In this document: piece after piece, positions 47,300-58,711 of the stretch
Position numbering within the stretch: position 1 is the stretch's first letter
Layout of the letters: each line of letters opens with the position of its first letter
Assembly (NCBI GenBank): GCA_013396915.1
Contig: VWZL01003479.1
Coordinates: 62,001 to 126,000 of the forward strand
Direction of reading: 5' to 3'
DNA from: Stercorarius parasiticus
Lineage: Eukaryota > Chordata > Aves > Charadriiformes > Stercorariidae
DNA length: 64,000 bases
Notes under the pieces: model-generated
Told to the model about the DNA's origin: nothing
Database searches by the model: none
Seen by the model: only the letters and a program-made list of their open reading frames with translations
Program-made: the position numbers and the translations under genes

Positions 47300-49686
47300 C
47301 CTTACTTTACACATGCAAAGCACCATAAGGCACCAAAGATAAGCTGTTGGGTTTTAGTAGAGAGAACAGTAGTAAGATCTTGCTACACTGCTGCAGTTCC
47401 TGCTCTTTTTCCCTGTGTATTTTCTTTTTAGATTGTACTGAGTTTGACAAGACTGTGTGACAGTTTGTCAGGACAACCATCAAAAGACTGTGAAGAAAGT
47501 ACATTTGCCTTAAGGATAGTAAGCACAGTTTGGTTTGCGGTTTTTTTTGTATGGGAGATGAAGATCACCTGCCATATGATCTGAGATTCTTCGTGAGTTC
47601 AATTTTCTGGAAATTTAATCTGACATCACTGCTCTGTGTGTATGCATACAGTCCCGTACTGTGGGTATTAAGAGGATGTCAGCAGTACAGCAATGCAATT
47701 GCCCAACTGGCCGGATTTTGCTACCAAGGCTACTAACACCAAAATAGTCAGTATGCGTTCTATTCTGAATGGATGGGACTGATTGTACTTTTAAGGCTTG
47801 TTTCCAAGTTTCATGTTTTTAATCTACGGTGTTATTAAATAGCAACTAATTTATAAACTTAAATGTATCCTCCCCAGTCGGAAAGGGTTGTCAATCTATC
47901 AGAGCTGCTGTGGTTTTGGTTTTAAAGGGATGAATGCAAAGATGGAAGACTTTTCCATGTCATGTTGAGAATTCAGGGAAATATGAGGAATTTGGGGGAG
48001 GAAACAGTGGATAAAATTTATCATCTAGATGTTGCATCATCCATTTAGAATACTAAAAAGTGCAACTAAAGGATGCATATTTTCTTCGATCTATGAGACC
48101 ATTATTTCTACATGCTCATCTTTCTTCGTACTTGTAAAGAATTTCTTGTTCTGAACAGATCTTGAAAAAGGAACTGAACACAGAGGAAGAAATTAAGCCA
48201 ATGATGGGCCAAAGGAGCAACTTCACTCACAGAAGAAAAGATTCACATTAATATAAAGGATATTACAGGGCAGCATGTGTTGTTTCATGGTCCTGTCCAT
48301 CCCTTGCATCTCCTTTTAGTCTTCTGCATTCAATATGGAAAGATACTGTACGAGAGCTCACAGCAGCATCAGCTGCGTAACTGGCTAATACTGAACTGCC
48401 TGTCATGGTAAGGCTTATGTGCATAATTTTTAGATGACTGGGTGGAAGAAACTGTACCAGTATCAATATCATGAGTGAAGACTATAATTTCCAGTACCCA
48501 ACCAAGTGAGTTCAGTCTGATATTTGAAAACTCAAATCTGTAACAATGAATATAGAATCTTTAGAATTCAATATTCTTTCCTTTTTAGTGCATAATTTTG
48601 GTTAAAAATAAGAAGAACCTACACCTCTGTAGCACCACATACTTTTAAAATATCACACAAACCTGAACTACAGCAAAGTCAAACAACTCAAAAGAGAAAG
48701 GGATCTGAAAGAAGAAAGTCTGCTTGAAAGCTGTACGCGTGCATATTCATTGAAAACTTGTCCTACAGTTTTGGTTTTAAAACATAACCTTAAAACCACA
48801 CAGCTGTTCACTGGGGACTATCAAAGCCCTCCATTCCACACTTCTGATCTGGCACAGTAGCGTCACATCCAGCGTTCCTGTAATCTACTTAATATCTGTT
48901 AAGAGGCAGTAAAAGATCTCATTTGCAAAACAGGTTTTTACACACAATCTCATGAGCTGGGATTGATTCACCTATTTCTAGAAGAGATCTGAAGGTTTTC
49001 TTGTCATAATCATTCCTTCAAGTGGTGAAGAACTTTAAAGAGAGACTTTTTCTAGGTCCTAAATAAACAAAAATGTGAACAAGTTCTAACAGTAAAGTCT
49101 AGTACTGCTCAGCTGCATTTATATTAAGTACTAGATAAAGTCACTTTCTTGTTCTTTTTTAAACAGAATTTATTTGTACTTAAAAGTTAATTAAAAGAAA
49201 ACTTACACTGAAGTTTTATCTCCCAAGAAAAACAGCTGTTAAGTAAGGACAATCACAGACCTAAAACCTCCATAGCATCCACTTAAGTCCAGCCTTAGAA
49301 TGAATAATTTTGAAATAGTTCACTGCCTTCTTTTCACAACAGAATTTTAAAAAGTGTGCATTTTTCTGCCAAGCCAGAAAAGATGTAACTCCATGAATAA
49401 ATAAATAAATAAGACATTTTATTGGTTCACTCCAGCTGTGAAATAGCAAATATTGATACTAACTTTAAATGAGCATAGCATTTAAAAATAGAACCACCTC
49501 ATTCTGCAATATTTTTGTAAATAATTGCACTATTTCATATATAAGTGAATCTGCTATTGGCTGTTGGAATTGAAATATTTCTATACTGTAAAAGAAGTGA
49601 TGTCACTTCTCTTAACCATACAGAGGCAGGAGACAGATGTGTTTTATAGAAGATGACTTGTAATGAAGGGAACTCTTAATGTTGAG
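47300..49686. other. Non-coding stretch
   Basis: No gene or repeat family recognised. A short AATA repeat (AATAAATAAATAAAT) lies at 49396-49411. Open frames do not exceed 70 codons. Confidence 0.5.
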
Positions 49687-50430
49687 TGTGGTGGGTTGAC
49701 CCTGGCTAGATGCCAGGAGTCCATCAAAGCCACTCTCCTCAGCTGGACAGGGGGGTAGAAAATATGATGGAAAGCTCGCGGGTCAAGACAAGGACAGGGA
49801 GATAATTCACTAACTAATGTCACAGGCAAAACAGACTCAACTTGGGGAAATTAATTTAATTTATTGCCAATTAGAAGTCAGAGTGGGGTAATAAGAAATA
49901 AAGCCAAATCTTAAAACACTCCCCCACCCCCCTGGCCTTCTTCCCAGGCTCAGCTTCTCTCCTGAACTGCCCCTTCTCCCCCAGTGGCACAGGAGGACAG
50001 GGAAAGGGGGTTGCAGTCAGTTCATCACACGACTGCACACGTCTCTGCCTCTCCTTCCTCCTCAGGCAGAGGACTCCTCACACTCTTCCCCTGCTCCAGT
50101 GTGGTGTCCCTCCTATGGGAGACAGTTCTCCACAAATTTCTCCAACGTGAGTCCTTCTCAGGGAGACAGTTCTTCATGAACTGCTCCAGCGTGGGACCCT
50201 TCCAAGGGGTGCAGTCCTCCTGAAGGAGTTCGTCCCCATGGAGTCACGAGTTCTGCCACCAAACCTGCTCCAGCGCAGGTTTTCCACAGGGTTACAGCCT
50301 CCTTCGGGCATCCACCTGCATTGGCTCTATCGGACATGGGGGAACCCTCTAGCAGCCTCTCACAGAAGCCACCCCTGTAGCCACACCCCCCCACACACCC
50401 CCCAAAACCTTGCCATGCAAACCCAATACA
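49687..50430 (-). mobile_element. Solo LTR of an endogenous retrovirus (ERVL-like)
   Basis: A complete LTR on the minus strand, from TGTATTGGGTTTGCATGGC at 50430 to GGGTCAACCCACCACA at 49687. It has the canonical TG...CA ends and a length of about 744 bases. The flanks TTGAG (49682-49686) and TTGAA (50431-50435) agree at four of five positions, supporting a 5-base target-site duplication and hence a solo LTR formed by recombination between the two LTRs of a provirus. A minus-strand AATAAA (plus TTTATT at 49860-49865) is a plausible polyadenylation signal. The U3-side half contains tandem subunits of about 43 bases (50095-50226). A second, truncated member lies at 20596-21248. No gag, pol or env sequence is present. 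Confidence 0.93.
50095..50226 (-). repeat. Tandem ~43-base subunits inside the LTR
   Basis: Three diverged units, each with the order 'ctcca(g/a)YGTG', 'tcc', 'gggagacagtt' or 'ggggtgcagtc', then 'cttcatgaac' or similar (about 50095-50139, 50140-50181 and 50182-50226). The same array recurs in the partial LTR at 20605-20740, so it belongs to the family and is not a local accident. In retroviral LTRs such arrays in U3 are often enhancer repeats; that role here is inference. Confidence 0.75.
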
Positions 50431-53400
50431 TTGAAATAAAAGCTCAAATCTCCTGAGTCTTGTTTGAGGCAGGTCCCGGTACTGCGAATTATTTTGAGAA
50501 ATGCCTTTTCAAATGAACCTTGCTGTTATAGTAGACCTGTTGAGAATTACAAAGGCAAATGGTCCCTTCAGGATTAGGGACCCTGAATCTAGGCAGACCT
50601 GGAGATGCGTAGGATGCAGCTGGGCAGAAGAATGCTTATAGCACATGCTCATAGGAAAACAAAGCAGCAGAACAAAATCATTGTTAGAAGACCTTTTCAG
50701 CAAAGAGTGCAAGTCATGACTTGCTGTTAGTGTTCCCAAATTTGGGAAAGTTTGCTGCACACTGGCTAGCAGTGATGCTGTGGCCACTTCAGTTTTCTCT
50801 GCTACGGGTTTGTCCTCTCCCATCAAACTGATGGTCAGAGGGACTGAGAGCTAAACTGAGTATCTGGAACAGCTTATTCTCGACTTCTTGGCCTCGGAAC
50901 TCAAACTAACAGTTGGAATTTGTGTTGCGTCTTATTTCTTTTCTTTAACAAAACTGTTGTCCTGTCTCAGTTCAAGATTTTGGTTTTTTTATTATATGGA
51001 GGTCAGTTATTAGCTTAGCAAAGTGTGGTCTAGAGATAAGTGACTAGACTAAAGTGCAGAGAGCCTGATTTCTGTTCCCATTTTTGTTCCTTTTGCTGTC
51101 TGACTTGAAATGTTCATAAGAAACAGTGGGAAATACAGAGTACTGTCTGAAACTAAATATTCATACACCAGGTGTGAAGTTTTCATAACATTGTGCCCTG
51201 GAAGACCAGGAGTACTGCTTTCTGTTTTTCTAGGAAAAAACTCACACCAAATGTATATGTGTGAGTATATCTGTGTATGTATTTGTATACACAATACGCA
51301 AATACAGAAATATTCTACCAGGGCAGTATCAATGTGATCTACATTTCATATAAATTGTAATCTCAGAAGATCAAAATAACTGAGATACTTTGGGAGTTAT
51401 GTCAAGACCGCTTGACCTGACTGTTCAGCATCCCACCCACACGTCAGCCAAAGATTTCAGTCACACTATAGTGATTGCTTAAGGTAAAGTTCAGGCAGAA
51501 TCCTGCTGGTAGAAAATGGACTTTTGATTCTTAGATAGTCTTTCCTTGAACTTGAAACATGAATAAATTAGGTAAAGTGACAAAATGGCATTAAAGTACA
51601 TTGTGCTTGCCGTGTTTTGGGAACATAAAAGTGCCTGTCCAAGGATGACGAATTTCTTAGCACTAATGTCCTATTTCCTGCCACATTCACATATCCAGTT
51701 CACCAGTACTAATGTGGACAGTCAACAGAGCATTGCTAGCTTTACAGCATATACCATTTTAATATAGCTGTATGTGTTTATATGTAGGCCAATTTGCAGG
51801 GATGTTTTTCAAACCTTATTGTGTCAATTTGTCATACTGTATCATGGTGAACTGTATGGTGAAGACAAGAATGTTTACCAAGGTGATTCAGCATCCAATT
51901 TAGGCCCTTTGGGAAGATCTATACCTGTGCACTTGGATGGATACCTGTGCACTTTGTCTGAAACTTAGATTTTTGCAGTACAATGCCTCTTTCTTTTCTA
52001 ACCAAGCAAATAATGTATTCAAGGTATAGCAGACAGCAAGATCTCAGTTTTCCCTGGTTTAACTTTAGTATTGAGGTTTTTCTGCTATTGTGGCACAGAA
52101 AAGGATATCTGGTAATGCAGAATCACCCAGCACTCAACCTATAGTGTCCCAGTCATGTGGTTCAGAGTATTGCCTTGCACTAAGAGGTCATTATAAACAT
52201 AAACAGTTTTTTTTCTTGAATGAACACTTGTGATGTTTGTATAGGTCCATTCTCAATTCAGACTGTGCTATTCACCTCTGGAAAGTAAGTCTCCTAACCA
52301 AAGAGGACTCAGACCTTGCCACTACTTTACTATGAGATCATGATGATCAGAATTAACTGGCTCAGTTATTGTCATGAGACTCATTTAAAAGTTTAAAAAG
52401 TGTGAAGTTTTGTATCCAGATTTTTACGTAAGAACAAAGTATTTGCTTTTGCAGTCTTCATAGGGGCATTTCTTCGAATTTGTGAGACTACTGCATTTTT
52501 TTATTTGTAACAGCACATATTTTTATACATAGATATTTCTGTATAATATGTATTAAATATTTAAACATAAATATTTTTATTCTTGTACATCATCGACCTG
52601 CTTTCTGTGACAGTTCTTTGAAAGAGCGTTGCTAAGATGGTGCCATTGCACAAGCAGTGCTCATCAAAGGGCTTGACAAGTAACATAATAATTGGGTTTA
52701 TGTAAGGAGCTGCATGACAAGGTATGAAATGGCTTTATCTGAATTTGTAGCTTGTGTCTCAGAGGACAGCAGTTTCATAAAGCCTCACCATTCCTCACAC
52801 TTCTTCCTCACTTTCACAGCAGGCACATTTCCCCATTTGGAGACCATCTGCAACGGCTCAGGAAAGAAAAGAAAGGGACAGCAAGAGATATTATGCATAT
52901 CGTAATATAGAGGAAGTTTTATTGTTGATTTTATCAGGTCCAGCAGTTCACCTTAGTCCAAGAGAGAACACCGTGTATCAACCAATTTTAGTGATAGACA
53001 TCTTTTCCTAGCTGAAGTTTTATTATTTTTTTAATGGCAGTAAAACCCCCACACCTTTAAGTTATAAATCCAGTTTGCCTACTATTTCTCTCACACCGCA
53101 TTAGTAGAAATGGACAGAGATATGAACCGTTTGCCCATACTCAAGCCCGGCTCAAGCCCACTCTGACCCACAAGCTGTGGTTAGCACAGGTTTACAACCA
53201 AGTTAAAACCAAGCAAAAAGCCTTGCTGACAGGCTGCAGACCGGGGCTGGCTTGGATCCCGCTTGATGCTTATCTGTATGGTTCAAAAATACAATGACCT
53301 TTGTTTAGATGGATGTACTGCTGCCTGTATTTCTGCCTTTTTTGAACATGATTTCGTTGTAACTGAAACAATGATTTTAAGCTTACGTGAGTAGGGGCAA

Positions 53401-56400
53401 GACCTCATTGAATAACCTCGTTGAGGCAGAATGTGTCTGTTCTTGCCATCAGGCTTTTACAGCATCATTGATGATAATGATTTATTATTCATTTATTTGC
53501 CCTTAATCATGGAATGTTCTTGGGAAGAAAGCAACAGGCAGTTTTAACATGAATTATCCTCATTATCAGTAACTTGCAAGAACACCATACAAAAACATTC
53601 TGCAGCTTGCTATCCCAGACATATGTGACCGAAGGAATAATCTTATGATAAATTACATCATAAAATATATATTCAAAAAGTGAGAGGTAGCATCATATGA
53701 CTACAGTGAATCCTAAGGCTGTCTCAGAAAAGAGGAAAGAGGAAAAATAGAATGCGAGCATATATTTAAGCCATATGCTTGCAGCCAGCTGTTGCATCTG
53801 TCCTGACAGAACATGTTTATAGAGAAAAGAAAAGGACGGGGGAAAGGCAATTTCATGTATCATCTCTTTTTCTTTCAAAAGGAATAAGTAATAAAGTATG
53901 AAATATAGAACAGAGCATTTCTTGGCCATGTTTTAAGCTTCAAAGTACCTTATTACTAAACATCACAGCAACATTTTTTATTCATATTTTTAACATCTTG
54001 GGGTTTTTTCAGTTTTATGAGGCCATGAGACAATATTACCAGAAAAATATGCTAAATATTTTCTGTGTACATTTTTGTATTGATGTTTATACAGGACCAG
54101 GACTGCTCAGGTGTCACAGAATCTCTCTCATGCGTGCTTATTTGGAGTTCTTAAATTGAACAAAGAACCCTAACTGTATTTGACCATGGGTATGTGAAGA
54201 AGTGAAAATGCTTAACTAATTTGATATCTTATGGAATGTGATTAAAATATTTTTTAATTAGGATTGTCTTTTGAAAGTATAACACTTTTAGTGTTATAGA
54301 GAAAACCACCAATGTCTTGGGAGAAGAAATAAGAATTAAGGCTTTGTTATTTTGAGAGGGAAAGAAAGATGTTCTTAGGGCATTGGCCTGTACACATCTT
54401 TGGGGATAGTCACAGGAATGTCACAGGTAACTGGATGTTTCTAGTTTCTGTCCGCTTATCTAGATGCTTCAAGATTATTTTTGTAATGTTCACAGAAAGG
54501 CTAAATTATATATTTGGTTATGTAAAAATGATTAATGATTAATACCATTCTATGCATTAATGGTTCCCATTTCAAGTGTGATCTCTTCATAATTAGAATG
54601 ACAGTAAGTAACAGAGTGTCAATACCAGGATTTAGTCATTCCTGCCAAACAAAGATAAAACTATTTTTTGATGGAAAAATCAATGTGTCTTTCTTCCTTA
54701 GTAATATGTTTACTTGTTACTAAATAATACAGAGGACAACTCATGTATCCAGTCATTGTCTTGCAAACATCATCATCTTCAAATTCATTACAGAATTGTG
54801 TATTCAGCAGCTCCACAAAATAGAAAGAATCTGTTTGCTTTAAGTGATTTTAGTTTTTGTTAACGTGACTGTTTTGATTTCCTTGGAAAGTTGCGGGTTT
54901 TTTTATTCCACAGAACTGACACAGCATGAAGAATATGGTCTGACTTTCTCTCCTGTTTTTTAATCACTGTCTTGAGTCACCACTTGTAGAGATCAGAGGC
55001 TTCATTACAGCTTTGTCTGAAGCTCCCCAGCTCTTGGGTTGAACATGCTGGGTTAAATTGTCAGCCTTATTTGAGGACAATAAAGCCATTGTCACAACTA
55101 ACCTGAATTTGCCTTCTACAAATATGCTTTAGCATCTTTCTCTAAATGCTTTTAAAAACTCCCTTCTCCTGTGATGCCTACAGAACTTGGTACTTGGTCA
55201 GCAGCTGCTGTGCTCATGCTGACTACTGTGAAATGTTCCTTTGTAGATCTGGTTTACTTCTTATCTTCTGTTGTTAATTATGGTGTCAAAGGAATCATCC
55301 CTTGGTTCTCTGTCTGAAAGCATCTAGTCCACAAGTACACCATTTAGTTGTTTCTATTTGAATACAAAGTGAAGATAGTAGCTACCTTCTCCAGCAAAAG
55401 CACTGGGATGACAAAAAAAATTAATTCCAGTTTTTACTGCTTTTCAGTTTAAAAAGAGAGGAATAGTGTGAATTCTTACCCAGGGCTGTTGGGTAAGACC
55501 AGAGGAATTACCTGTACAAGCAAATAATAGTGTCATGCACATTCATCACTGAAAAAATACAGATGCTAACTGGGGGCAGTCTTTGCATGCAGCATTAATT
55601 CTTCCTTAAAAACAAAGAAGTATTTTCAGTCTTGAGGATGTGGTACTGAGTCCCTGGCTGATGCTTTTCTGTTTCCAACACAGAAAAGCTGAAAGAATAG
55701 AAATATAGTACAATGAGTTACTTCTCTCTCCCACTCTTGCCTCAATGGCACGTTATGGCAAAGCACAGCCATTAGCAAATAAACCTCTAAATGAATCTGG
55801 TACAATCTTGTATTTGATTTCTGGAATTACAAAAAGAATCCAAAGTAAAAGGATATACACCCCCCTCCCTCCCCGCAATATCACTGATACTACACACTCC
55901 AACTGTGTGTGTGCATTGGACAAACATTCCTATTAGACTGTTGTATACATGGCTTGCAGATTTCCTCTGTGATTGATCTAGACAAATATTTTACTATCAA
56001 AACCTGATGGTTTCCTTTGAACAGTGAAGCTGTCTGACCTTCATGGCCTTCAGACTTGGTACTGCAGGTTGCAAAAATCAGATTCACAGCTTAAGGAACA
56101 GTTTCTTCTTCCAATACACCTTTACAATATTAAAATACTCAATGTTGCCAACCCATTCCTAAACTAAAGCTAAGATTTAGGCTAGTTCTTCCCAGACAGA
56201 TACTTTCAAAACTTTTTGACATCTAACTTGACATTAGGATATGTTTACACGTGATGCTGCAGGCAAATGAGAACTAACTCTGTCCTTGTTTGGAGCTGGA
56301 AAAAAGCCATATGACCACACTTATCACAGTGCTGAACTCAAGTTAATGTATCCTGTCTTCCACCTGCTCTGAACAGAGTTTATTAGCATGATGCTAATGC

Positions 56401-57705
56401 TGTCACATGGTCATTTTTTAGCTAGGAGAACAAGAAAAGCAAAAATACATCTGCCTAGAACATGTTGTATAGATGGATCCCGTTACTTCATATTCAAACC
56501 TGAGATTTCTTTTGTTCTGTTTTAATGCCTTCCCATTGGCATCCTGACCATTTCTTTCTGAGTCACTACTCTCTCTCCTGCTAGTTTCTCTCACCTTGAC
56601 CTAGTTCTTCTCATTACCCTTCCCAATCCCTTGCTGTCATTTTCTACCAGCCTGCATTCTGATTACTTTGCTTATTTAGCAGAGGAAAGATGTCCTCGAA
56701 GGCAAAACAACAATGTAGTACTCACTATCTGGGTTTAACCTCTCCAGCTATTTCAGACTTCCTTTTCCACCTTGATCAGGCTACTTCATACTTCCATGAC
56801 TCTTCTCCCCTGTCCATAAAATTTGTTTATAGAGTCATCAGAGGAACCAATTAACTCTTGCAGTGAGATCCTGGAATATTTATTTGAGAAAACAAAGTGA
56901 AAAAGTCACTAGAAATCTGTATTTTGTACAGATGCATTACTTTCTTGGTTTCTGTCAGCTTTTCCACCTACTGCATTGCACCTCCTTTGCCTAAACTGGG
57001 ACTTTTGATTACAAGACCAATCCCATGTCTAGGATTCCAAACATGACAACTTCATGGCTAGTAACTAGTGACAGCTGAAATGTGTTGCTTTCCTTAGCTG
57101 CTATTAGTAGTATGATATCTCTGTGCTCCTTAGGATAGCTTTGCTGAATTGACCTTCTCTTTGAATGCCTTAGAAATTCTTCCTAAGTGTTTTCCTTCCT
57201 GAATACTAAAAAAAGTCTGTACACTTTCACAGTTTGGACTGAACAGATTGGTCCAACAGCCCTGGGTAAGAAGCAATTACTGTTGTGCCAGCCCCAGGGA
57301 GTCCAGGAAAGAGCAAAAAGCAGTGGCAGATTTGTCATTTGTGTGAATGAGTGGGTGAATGTTTCCTGTATTAATCAAACAACTGCAAGAATTTCACACT
57401 GAGGTTTCTAATCTTCTGATGATGAATGAGACTTTGTAAAATTCAGTTGCTTAAGCTGTGGTTTCAGGAGGTCTTCCAAGAAGTCTGTATGAATACTTCC
57501 ATCACAGGGGCAGGGAGCATCTGCCTATTCAAAAGGACTTCTTCTACTTACAGCTGAGATTGATTAGATTTTTCTGAACATTTTCAGAGGACAATTTTCA
57601 GTATAAGATGTTATCTATGAATGTCTTAGGTTTCTGTCTTTTTTGTCTGTGTGTGTGTTAGGTGCAGGTTCAGTGGTTTAATACCATAACATTGTTAACA
57701 TAACA
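50431..57705. other. Long non-coding stretch
   Basis: Seven kilobases without a recognised gene, RNA gene or transposon. A slightly GC-richer patch lies at about 53118-53275. Another short C-rich patch is at 55858-55876. AT-rich runs occur at 52500-52580. The 105-codon minus-strand frame at 50509-50826 shows no domain. Confidence 0.5.
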
Positions 57706-58711
57706 TCTAAGAAACCTGAACATACACAAGTCCATGAGGAGATACATCTGTGGGTCTTGAGGGAACTGGTGGATGAAGTTGCCAAGCCACTATCCATTAT
57801 GTTTGATAAGTCATGTCAGTCCAGTGAAGTTCCTGCTGACCAGAATAGGGAAAACATAACACATTGACATGCTGGAAGGAAGGGATACCATCCAGAGGGA
57901 CCTGGACAAGCTCAAGAGGTGGGCCCATGTGAACCTCATGAAATTCAACAAGGCCAAGTGCAAGGTGCTGCATGTTGGTCAGGGCAATCCCAAGCACAAA
58001 CACAGGCTGGGCAGAGAATGGCTTGAGAGCAGCCCTGAGGAGAAGGACTTGGGCGTGTTGGCTGATGAGAAGCTCAACATGAGGTGGCAATGTGCACCTG
58101 CAGCACCAGAAAGCCAACTGTATCTTGGGATGCATCAAAAGAAGTGTGGCCAGCAGGCCGAGGGAGGTGATTCTACCCCTCTACTCTGCTCTGGTGAGAC
58201 CCCACCAGAGCCCTGGAGCCCTGAATGCAGGGAAGACATGGACCTGTTGGAGCAAGTCTAGAGGAGGGCCACAAAATTATCAGAGGGTTGTAGCACCTCT
58301 CCTGTGGGGACAGGCTGCGAGAATTGGGGTTGTTCAGCCTGGAGAAAAGAAGGCTCCAGGGAGACCTTATAGCAGCCTTCCAGTACCCAAAGGGGGCCTA
58401 CAGGAAAGATGGGGAGGTACTGTTTATCAGGGAGTGTAGCGATAGGATGAGGAGTAATGGTTTTAAATTGAAAGAGGGGAGATTTAGATTAGATACTAGT
58501 AAGAAATTCTTTACTGTGAGGGTGGTGAGGCACTGGAACAGGTTGCCCAGAGAAGCTGTGGAGACCCATTCCCTGGAAGCGTTCAAGGCCAGGTTGGTTG
58601 GGACTTTGAGCAACCTGGTCTAATGGGAAGTGTCCCTCGCCAAGGCAGGGATGTTGGGGCTAGGTGATCTTTAAGGTCTCTCCCAACCCTAACCATTCTG
58701 TGATTCTATGA
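57706..58711 (+). mobile_element. CR1 LINE with its reverse-transcriptase core deleted
   Basis: Plus-strand CR1 in two joined parts. The left part (57706-57861) matches the linker before the reverse transcriptase: RNLNIHKSM, then VLRELVDEVAKPLSIMFDKS and SSEVPAD. The right part starts at about 57862 with DMLEGRDTIQRDLDKLKRWA and runs through [93 protein letters not shown] and [14 protein letters not shown] to the 3' UTR and an ATTCTGTGATTCTATGA tail ending near 58711. Measured against the 39652-42095 copy, about 540 bases holding motif A, motif B and the FADD box are absent. The rest shifts among all three frames. It is dead and 5'-truncated. Confidence 0.96.

Noticed and set aside
50509..50826. 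105-codon minus-strand frame next to the solo LTR
   Set aside because: Considered as possible viral internal sequence, but it has no retroviral motif, and the target-site duplication shows the LTR ends at 50430.
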